This document shows positions 32,920 to 38,344 of a stretch of DNA of 38,344 bases, one piece after another (the stretch's first letter is position 1; each line of letters starts with the position of its first letter). The notes beneath the pieces were generated by a model. The model made no database searches. It was given only the letters and a program-made list of their open reading frames with translations, and had not been told where the DNA came from. A program made the position numbers and the translations under genes. Where the stretch lies: positions 1 to 38,344 of the forward strand of contig JAGUYG010000059.1 of assembly GCA_020061465.1 (NCBI GenBank), in the 5' to 3' direction. Source of the DNA: Ignavibacteriales bacterium. Its GTDB lineage: Bacteria > Bacteroidota > Ignavibacteria > Ignavibacteriales > Ignavibacteriaceae.

Positions 32920-33267
32920 TTGAAATTAATGCTGATAGAGGACAGTGACAGAATGAGAAAATTTATAATCGATTACGTAAAAGAATATGCAAGCAGTATT
33001 ATCGAATATAAATCGGGTGATGATGCCGTTAAAATGTACTCCTCCGAAAAACCCGATGCCGTTTTAATGGATATTGAATTGGAGGGAACTGATGGTTTAA
33101 CAGCTGCAGCGAAAATCAAGGAACTTGCTCCTAATTCAAAAATCATATTCCTATCAGACTATAATGATAAACAATACCGTGCAAAAGCGGCAGAAATTGG
33201 TTGCATTGCCTATATACTAAAAGAAAATTTATTTGAATTAAATAAACATTTAAAGGAGCTACAATGA
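32920..33267 (+). CDS. Stand-alone receiver domain protein coupled to an OmpA gene
   Basis: A 115-residue CheY-like receiver. Acidic residues lie in LIEDSD, the phospho-acceptor is Asp51 (LMDIELEG), the switch residue is Ser79 (FLSDYND) and the lysine is Lys101 (YILKEN). No output domain is present. The start is TTG at 32920 because AAGGAGA lies seven bases upstream; the ATG at 32929 would be too far from it. Its stop overlaps the ATG of the OmpA-domain gene (ATGA), so the two proteins are translationally coupled. Pairing a cytoplasmic signalling domain with an exported wall-binding protein is odd. The kinase partner is not evident; the propeller kinase is divergent next door but already has a NarL-type partner. 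Confidence 0.85.
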   Translation: MKLMLIEDSDRMRKFIIDYVKEYASSIIEYKSGDDAVKMYSSEKPDAVLMDIELEGTDGLTAAAKIKELAPNSKIIFLSDYNDKQYRAKAAEIGCIAYILKENLFELNKHLKELQ

Positions 33268-34280
33268 AAAAAAATATTCATTTTCTATTTGCCGCTTTAA
33301 TTATCCTTACTTATGCAGATATAAATAGAGCGCAAAATTATCAGAACTACGATTTCGTTCCTGGTAATGAATTAATCTTTGAAGATAATTTTGAAAGCGA
33401 TATGGCGGGTGAATGGGCTGCACATTGGGATTTGGAAAACGGGCAAGGAGCTGTCACTACAATTGATGGAAGGAGAATGCTTACAATGACAGAAGCATTC
33501 ACTGTATTCCCTTTAATGAAAAATAAAAATTACTTGAGCAATAATTTCTCAATCGAGTTTGATGCCTATACAAATGACATGTGGCTGAGCTGGCCCTTTT
33601 ACATAAATTTTTATGATGAGAACGATGATTATGTAGAAATATTATATTCCCTTGATAAAGTGGTTTTTAGCGGAAATAATAAGCAATTATCTTCAGAATG
33701 GTACAAAGATAATTATGAAGAAGCAAGCAATAAATTTTATCATTTTGCAATCGCATATACAGACAATCAGATGAAAATTTATATAGGCGAAAAAAGATAT
33801 TTGTCAATCCCAAATCTTGGTTTAAAGCCAGTAAGATTTGCATTCTACGGTGGCGCAGAACCGGAAAACACTAAATCGTTTACAAATGTTAGAGTAGCAA
33901 ACGGCGCTCAGATGAATCTTCTTAATGCCCTTATGACCGATGGAAAATTCGTTACTTATGGAATCACTTTCGATGTAAACAAAGCATCGCTTAAGCCGGA
34001 AAGCATGGGGACGATTAATCAAGTGCTTGCAATGCTTAAAGAAAAACCTGATCTGAAACTTGAGGTAGGCGGGCATACCGACAGCGACGGCAGCGATGAA
34101 AATAATCTTAAGCTTTCACAGCAAAGGGCAGATGCAGTTGTTAAAAAGCTTGTCGAACTCGGAATTGACGCCGGAAGACTTACAGCAAAAGGTTACGGTG
34201 AAACAAAGCCGGTTGCCGATAATAATTCCTTTGAAGGGAAAGCTAAAAACAGACGCGTTGAATTCGTGCTGGTAAAATAA
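33264..34280 (+). CDS. OmpA-domain protein with N-terminal jelly-roll-like domain
   Basis: A 338-residue exported protein. After the signal peptide (HFLFAALIILTYADINRA) comes a ~180-residue beta domain (ELIFEDNFESDMAGEWAAHWDLENGQGAV ... YLSIPNLGLKPVRFAFYGGAE). It resembles concanavalin/laminin-G-like carbohydrate-binding folds; that part is inference. The C-terminal OmpA domain (about 225-338) has ITFDVNKASLKPES, VGGHTDSDGSDENNLKLSQQRA and NRRVEFVLVK and should bind peptidoglycan. There is no membrane barrel, so it is probably periplasmic or attached through another protein. It overlaps the receiver gene by four bases and is followed 26 bases later by the Yip1-like gene. Confidence 0.87.
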   Translation: MKKNIHFLFAALIILTYADINRAQNYQNYDFVPGNELIFEDNFESDMAGEWAAHWDLENGQGAVTTIDGRRMLTMTEAFTVFPLMKNKNYLSNNFSIEFDAYTNDMWLSWPFYINFYDENDDYVEILYSLDKVVFSGNNKQLSSEWYKDNYEEASNKFYHFAIAYTDNQMKIYIGEKRYLSIPNLGLKPVRFAFYGGAEPENTKSFTNVRVANGAQMNLLNALMTDGKFVTYGITFDVNKASLKPESMGTINQVLAMLKEKPDLKLEVGGHTDSDGSDENNLKLSQQRADAVVKKLVELGIDAGRLTAKGYGETKPVADNNSFEGKAKNRRVEFVLVK

Positions 34281-34306
34281 AAAATCAACTAATAAAAGGA
34301 GCATAT

Positions 34307-34903
34307 ATGAGTCTCTTCGATAGAGCAAAAAACATTTTACTAACTCCCGCAAATGAATGGGGAGTAATTAAAACAGAAACCGCAACAGTAAAAGATCTGT
34401 TTATGAAATACGCTATAGTTCTTGCTGCTGTGCCGGCAGTTGCCGGTTTTATCGGTTTTTCTTTCTTCGGAATTTCGTGGGGCTTCGGCTCATACGGATT
34501 ATCTATTGGCTTCAGCTTAAAGTGGGCTATTGTAACTTACTTGCTAAATCTCGTGGGTGTATTTGTTGTTGCATTAATTATGGATACACTAGCACCAAAT
34601 TTTGGTTCAAGTAAAGATATGGTCTCTTCTATGAAAGTTGTTGTTTATGCATACACGGCTTCATGGGTCGGAGGTGTTTTTAATATTTTTCCAAGTTTAT
34701 CTTTAATCGGAGGGTTAGCCGGTATCTATTCTCTTTTCCTCATGTACCAGGGAATGAAAATAGTAAAACAAGTTTCTCAAGATAAATTGGTAGGATATTT
34801 TGTTGCAGTTATAATTGCCGCAATTGTTGTTTATGCAGTAACGGGATGGATTGTTACTGCCTTTACATTTGGCGGGGTGACTACATTGATGAATCCGTAC
34901 TAG
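34307..34903 (+). CDS. Yip1-family membrane protein
   Basis: A 198-residue integral membrane protein with about five helices. The short cytoplasmic start (MSLFDRAKNILLTPANEWGVIKTETATVKDLF) is the hallmark of bacterial Yip1/DUF1282 proteins. The helices include YAIVLAAVPAVAGFIGFSFF, the AYTASWVGGVFNIFPSL turn, and GGLAGIYSLFLMYQGMKIVK. The function in bacteria is unknown. AAAAGGAGC precedes the ATG. It lies in the receiver-OmpA operon and may be cotranscribed with the secreted 248-aa gene 39 bases downstream. Confidence 0.85.
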   Translation: MSLFDRAKNILLTPANEWGVIKTETATVKDLFMKYAIVLAAVPAVAGFIGFSFFGISWGFGSYGLSIGFSLKWAIVTYLLNLVGVFVVALIMDTLAPNFGSSKDMVSSMKVVVYAYTASWVGGVFNIFPSLSLIGGLAGIYSLFLMYQGMKIVKQVSQDKLVGYFVAVIIAAIVVYAVTGWIVTAFTFGGVTTLMNPY

Positions 34904-34942
34904 GAATAATAATTTCATTATGAATCATAAACAGGAGAGGTT

Positions 34943-35689
34943 ATGAAAAAAATATTTTTTTTAATATCAATATTATTAATCACATTCGCTTATTATCAAG
35001 ACGCTGAAGCACAGGACAGTCCAAAAAAAATATTTGACCTGATACCAACTATACCAAAGAGTTATGAAGAAACACTTGATCCAGAACGTTGTCAAAGATT
35101 AACCCAATTCAAAGAAAATATTGAATCAGTTTTTAAATTAATAACACCTGCACTTCAAGAATTACATCCCAAAGTTCAAGCAGCGATGATGTCGAACCCG
35201 ATGATCTTTGCCAATGAAGCAATGCTTAATCTTATGCAATATGGAAGCCACGAATATTTCGAGCAGCTAAATGAAGAATTCGTACGCGTGAAAGATATTA
35301 TAGAAGCAAAAAGAACCGAATTGTACCAGAATCTTTCCGATATAAATGATGAAGTAAATCAAAAATATAAGTGCGATTTTCCCGCCGGTTCTACACAGGA
35401 GACTGAATGCCTGAAGGCAAAAGCAAATGAGTTATTCAGCAAAGAGGTTAAAGCATACAATCAATATTTATCGGATGCCTCTCCGGATTTGAATGAGTTA
35501 TACCTGAAGCTGAAAAAATTTATATTGTACATTCATGATAACATAACAGCCATACCGGATCAAACTAACGATGCTGTACGTTTTCATATTCTGAGTGCAA
35601 ATCAAATTTCAAATACATTTATAATGGAGTTTACAACTCTTATCGATATTCATTGCATACACCCGGATTTTATTCATAAACCGGAGTAA
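34943..35689 (+). CDS. Secreted four-cysteine helical protein of unknown function
   Basis: A 248-residue protein I do not recognise. A signal peptide (IFFLISILLITFAYYQDAEAQ) is followed by a mostly helical, charged chain. After the signal there are four cysteines (DPERC, KYKC, TEC, DIHC), enough for two disulfides in the periplasm. AGGAGAGG precedes the ATG. It is the last gene of the 32920-35689 cluster. No terminator is clear after it. Confidence 0.7.
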   Translation: MKKIFFLISILLITFAYYQDAEAQDSPKKIFDLIPTIPKSYEETLDPERCQRLTQFKENIESVFKLITPALQELHPKVQAAMMSNPMIFANEAMLNLMQYGSHEYFEQLNEEFVRVKDIIEAKRTELYQNLSDINDEVNQKYKCDFPAGSTQETECLKAKANELFSKEVKAYNQYLSDASPDLNELYLKLKKFILYIHDNITAIPDQTNDAVRFHILSANQISNTFIMEFTTLIDIHCIHPDFIHKPE

Positions 35690-36085
35690 ACTTGGGTAAT
35701 TAACATCAAAAGCGGATGGGATAATGAAATCAATCAAATACTTTTACGATTTTAATCGATGAGAGCTATAAAAAAAATATTCAAAAAAAACATTTAATAA
35801 CTCGTGTTACGTAAAAATCTAAGTGTTAGAAAAAAAATCAGAACGTAAAGACGGGGTAACTTGTCCCGAATGCTTTTCCTAAAGAACCTTTGGTCGGGAT
35901 GCCCCGTCTCTACAACCGTATAACACCTAACCAATTAAATAATTTGATAATTATTTCAAACATTTTGGGGCAAATTTGCGTAAGGTGAGTTAATAACAAC
36001 ACCCCGAAAGGTTAATCAATGATCGGAGTGTTGGATTCGTAAAGATAAATCACTGGTATTAATTAATAATTATATGGAGTTAGTC
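35690..36085. other. Repeat-filled intergenic region before the sorting-tail gene
   Basis: Almost all of this gap is structured non-coding DNA: the MITE-like copy 2 (35793-35997) and then an 11-base near-perfect hairpin, CAACACCCCGA (35997-36007) with TCGGAGTGTTG (36023-36033). No gene is seen. The promoter for the next gene should lie in about 36030-36070. Confidence 0.55.
35793..35997. mobile_element. MITE-like element with terminal inverted repeats (copy 2)
   Basis: The left end TAATAACTCGTGTTACGTAA (35795-35814) and the reverse complement of the right end TTGCGTAAGGTGAGTTAATAA (35976-35996) agree at about 16 of 22 aligned positions. The interior is a nested hairpin: AGACGGGG (35849-35856) with CCCCGTCT (35902-35909), and inside it TCCCGA (35864-35869) with TCGGGA (35894-35899). 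The right end is identical over 19 bases to that of copy 1, but the cargo differs. Confidence 0.55.
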
Positions 36086-37003
36086 ATGAGTAAATGCATG
36101 TACAAAATATTTTTTATTGCTGCCATTTTATTGCAGCAAATAATTTATGCTCAAATTCCAAATCCCTCGTTTGAGAATTGGACAGACGGTGAACCGGATG
36201 GGTGGTTTACACCAAATGTTCCCGGATTTTTAACAGTTGTAGAGCAAACGACTGATGCCCATTCAGGTTCATTTGCCGTAAGAGGCGAAGTCAAAAGCCT
36301 AAGTGGTTTCAACATACCACCGGCAATTACTCCAGCCGAGGGTGAAGAGCCAGGTATTCCTATTTCGGTACGATATTATTCATTAAGTGGATACTTCAAG
36401 TTTTTCCCCGTCGAAGGAGATCAATTAACAATTAGCGTAGGAATGTACAAGAACGGTAATCTTATTGGTTACGGAGGCGGATATATTTCGGCAACTACAT
36501 CTAATTATACTTATTTTGCCGAAAATATTACCTATATCACTGAAGAAATTCCTGATACTTTAATCCTTATGATAACCATTTGCGGAGTTGGAGGAACAAT
36601 CGACTTATCATTTCATGCAGGAACAGTTTATTATGCAGATGATCTTGCTGTTTCTACGAATCCGGTAAGTGTTGATGACAATGGATCTAAATTAAATTTA
36701 TTCTCGCTTAAACAAAATTATCCCAATCCTTTTAATCCAACAACAAAAATAAAATTTACGCTTCCCCATTCTTCTTACTCTGGAGATGAACAGGGGGTGA
36801 GATCGGTAACATTGAAAGTGTATGACATACTCGGTAACGAGGTTGCATCACTATTAAATGAAGAATTAGCACCCGGAATTTATGAGGTGGAATTTTCCGT
36901 AGGATCCTTTGGAAATGCCGCAGACTTATCAAGCGGAGTTTATTTTTACCAACTTCAAGCGGGGGATTTTATCGAAACAAAGAAGATGGTATTGATGCGC
37001 TAA
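36086..37003 (+). CDS. Secreted protein with type IX sorting tail
   Basis: The start chosen is ATG at 36086 (305 residues), with TGGAG six bases upstream; the earlier ATG at 36074 would place that ribosome-binding site inside the gene. A signal peptide (IFFIAAILLQQIIYAQ) leads to a ~190-residue beta domain beginning IPNPSFENWTDGEPDGWF. That is the usual opening of carbohydrate-binding-like jelly-roll modules in this lineage. The C-terminal ~85 residues (KQNYPNPFNPTTKIKF ... LKVYDILGNEVASLLNEE ... GVYFYQLQAGDFIETKKMVLMR) are a type IX secretion sorting domain. It is probably a surface-displayed or released binding protein; the ligand is unknown. It appears to be a single-gene unit ended by the repeat at 37009. 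Confidence 0.85.
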   Translation: MSKCMYKIFFIAAILLQQIIYAQIPNPSFENWTDGEPDGWFTPNVPGFLTVVEQTTDAHSGSFAVRGEVKSLSGFNIPPAITPAEGEEPGIPISVRYYSLSGYFKFFPVEGDQLTISVGMYKNGNLIGYGGGYISATTSNYTYFAENITYITEEIPDTLILMITICGVGGTIDLSFHAGTVYYADDLAVSTNPVSVDDNGSKLNLFSLKQNYPNPFNPTTKIKFTLPHSSYSGDEQGVRSVTLKVYDILGNEVASLLNEELAPGIYEVEFSVGSFGNAADLSSGVYFYQLQAGDFIETKKMVLMR

Positions 37004-37008
37004 AAAAT

Positions 37009-37057
37009 AGAGATGACATCTTTTTCGCCGGGATAGAATTCCAAAGATGTCATCTCT
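37009..37057. repeat. 15-bp inverted repeat between convergent genes (copy 3)
   Basis: AGAGATGACATCTTT (37009-37023) pairs perfectly with AAAGATGTCATCTCT (37043-37057) across 19 bases. On the minus strand it is followed by ATTTTTTAG, so it could terminate the lipoprotein gene at 37083. The arms share AGAGATGACATCT with the repeat at 11852, in the same position between convergent genes. Confidence 0.75.
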
Positions 37058-37082
37058 TCTCTAAACTAAGCTATCTGCCAAA

Positions 37083-38066
37083 TCAAAACCGTATATCAAA
37101 CTGCATCATCGGAGTAATGAAAGTGGTTTTGGAAGCATCTTCTAATCCGGTAAGGTAGAGAATTCTCGTTCCTACAATTACACGGCTGTTTTCGGATAGA
37201 TTCAAAAATATGCCGGGATTTATCTCGGCATAAGTTGCCATTGATTCACCGCGTGCATCAATTCTATAAACATCATATAACAAAAAAGGGTAATGTTCTT
37301 CATCTGGTTTATCCGGCTCGAAGTTTACGAGTGTTTGAGTAAAAAACCCAAGCTTCAAAAAGAAGTTTAATGGTAAATCGGTATATGCTGAATTGTATGT
37401 AAGGCTTGAATAAAAATTAATATGCGAAGAGCTGCCCTTATCTCTATAAAAAGAAACATAAGTCTCTTTATCCGATGAGAAATATGAAGTGTACTCAGTA
37501 ACCACGACCGTAGCCGCATCATACTTAAGATTTTGCCAGACAATGCCTGCGTCTAATCGAAGACCGTGATTTCCTTCAATACCAAATAATCCGAATCCTG
37601 CCGTTCCTCCTAAGTAACTGTTTTTACTATCAGACGAGTGAGTTAATCCTAATGCAAGTGCAAAACTTTTTGAGAGCCTTACGTCTAGATCAAATCCCAC
37701 CGAATATTGGGGAATTTCCCAGAAAAGATTTTGTCCGTTAAATGAGTATTTATTTTCTTTCGAAGGAGTGTAGCTCCATCTTCCGTCAGAATTACGGGCT
37801 GTATCCACACGGTATTTCCCTCCCTGATCAACCGATGTATGTTCTTCCACTCTTCCATTCACATTTGTGGATGAATTGAATGAAAAATGAGGGGAAATAA
37901 CCACATCTTTTTGCCGGCTCAAGCTGTCGGTTAACCGAACCGGTGTATTTGGTATTTGTCCGTTTAATTTAATATTCTGTAAATAAATAGTTTCAACAAC
38001 TTTACCGCATCCGGCGGAAAACAGTAAGATAGTTACAGCAGCGAGGAATTTGATTTTAGTTTTCAT
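37083..38066 (-). CDS. Outer-membrane-type lipoprotein with barrel-like body
   Basis: The start chosen is ATG at 38064-38066 (327 residues), with GAGGAG five bases upstream; the frame extends four codons further without such a site. The N-terminus is a lipoprotein signal, with lipobox SAGC (TILLFSAGCGKVV). The rest has repeated amphipathic strands (YSVGFDLDVRLSKSFALALGLTHSSD, GLRLDAGIVWQ, DLPLNFFLKLGFFTQ) ending in MMQFDIRF, whose final aromatic residue is typical of outer membrane barrels. I do not recognise a family. A lipid-anchored barrel is uncommon but is seen in Bacteroidota. It converges on the sorting-tail gene. Confidence 0.72.
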   Translation of the reverse strand: MKTKIKFLAAVTILLFSAGCGKVVETIYLQNIKLNGQIPNTPVRLTDSLSRQKDVVISPHFSFNSSTNVNGRVEEHTSVDQGGKYRVDTARNSDGRWSYTPSKENKYSFNGQNLFWEIPQYSVGFDLDVRLSKSFALALGLTHSSDSKNSYLGGTAGFGLFGIEGNHGLRLDAGIVWQNLKYDAATVVVTEYTSYFSSDKETYVSFYRDKGSSSHINFYSSLTYNSAYTDLPLNFFLKLGFFTQTLVNFEPDKPDEEHYPFLLYDVYRIDARGESMATYAEINPGIFLNLSENSRVIVGTRILYLTGLEDASKTTFITPMMQFDIRF

Positions 38067-38344
38067 ACTTCTCCTCAAAATTATATTTTTAACTTTTTAT
38101 ATGAACGATATATAATTTGATTTATAGAGTCAATTATAAATTAATCCTTTTCCACCAAAAAAGGTTTGTAAATTATATAATTTCTTCGGGTGGGAAAATA
38201 AAAAATGTTATAAGGAAGGATGTCAAAAAGTTGTCATTACAAGTAAAATAAAAAACAAAAAACGTTTAAGCAGATAATTCGTTCAACATTAATTATGAAC
38301 TTTAATCTGTAATGGTTTAAACAAGGTTATTTTTAGATATAATG

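Overview
The window looks like a chromosomal segment from an Ignavibacteria-type bacterium (Bacteroidota/Chlorobiota lineage). Three things point there: low GC, two secreted proteins ending in the NFPNPFNP...GVYLYRIEAG...KKMVL sorting tail typical of type IX secretion cargo in this group, and a mix of TonB-type receptors, propeller histidine kinases, multiheme cytochromes and an [FeFe] hydrogenase. This assignment is inference from protein style; there is no rRNA or tRNA in the window.

Layout. 1-1131: a 40-residue remnant of a DUF6064-like gene and a secreted HELGH (zinc peptidase-like) protein. 1217-7980 (minus): a tight four-gene envelope operon (small barrel-like protein, TonB-dependent receptor-like protein, a 208-aa protein carrying an in-frame palindromic repeat element, and a 1185-aa Fn3/sorting-tail protein). 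8251-11837 (plus): an OmpA-family protein with its own terminator, then a PAP2 phosphatase fused to five extracytoplasmic repeats. 11920-14441 (minus): a monoheme outer-membrane-type protein and a pentaheme cytochrome c. 14582-15967 (minus): a RegB-like membrane histidine kinase.

16275-25024 is the metabolic core: an operon of a CheY-like receiver, HydC, HydB and HydA (minus, ending in a good terminator), then hydF (minus) and the divergent hydG-hydE pair (plus). The set is complete for making an active NAD(P)-linked [FeFe] hydrogenase. HydB is short (NuoF core only), which bears on whether the enzyme bifurcates electrons. The regulators and cytochromes beside it suggest, but do not prove, redox-responsive control and a link between hydrogen metabolism and periplasmic electron transfer.

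25041-32489 (minus): a bPH2 membrane protein, a PAP2 phosphatase, a C45-type Ntn hydrolase, a small DUF5362-like membrane protein, a NarL-type response regulator and its likely partner, a 1057-residue propeller histidine kinase. 32920-35689 (plus): receiver protein, OmpA-domain protein, Yip1-like membrane protein and a secreted four-cysteine protein. 36086-38066: a sorting-tail protein and a convergent outer-membrane lipoprotein.

The intergenic DNA is unusually rich in structured repeats: a 15-bp-arm inverted repeat (AGAGATGACATCT core) at two convergent gene ends plus a diverged copy, MITE-like elements with TTGCGTAAGGTGAGTTAAT-type ends, CCTCCGRGG palindromes, a nested AAGGTT repeat, and a palindromic element that has entered a coding sequence in frame. 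No CRISPR array, phage or transposase gene was seen.
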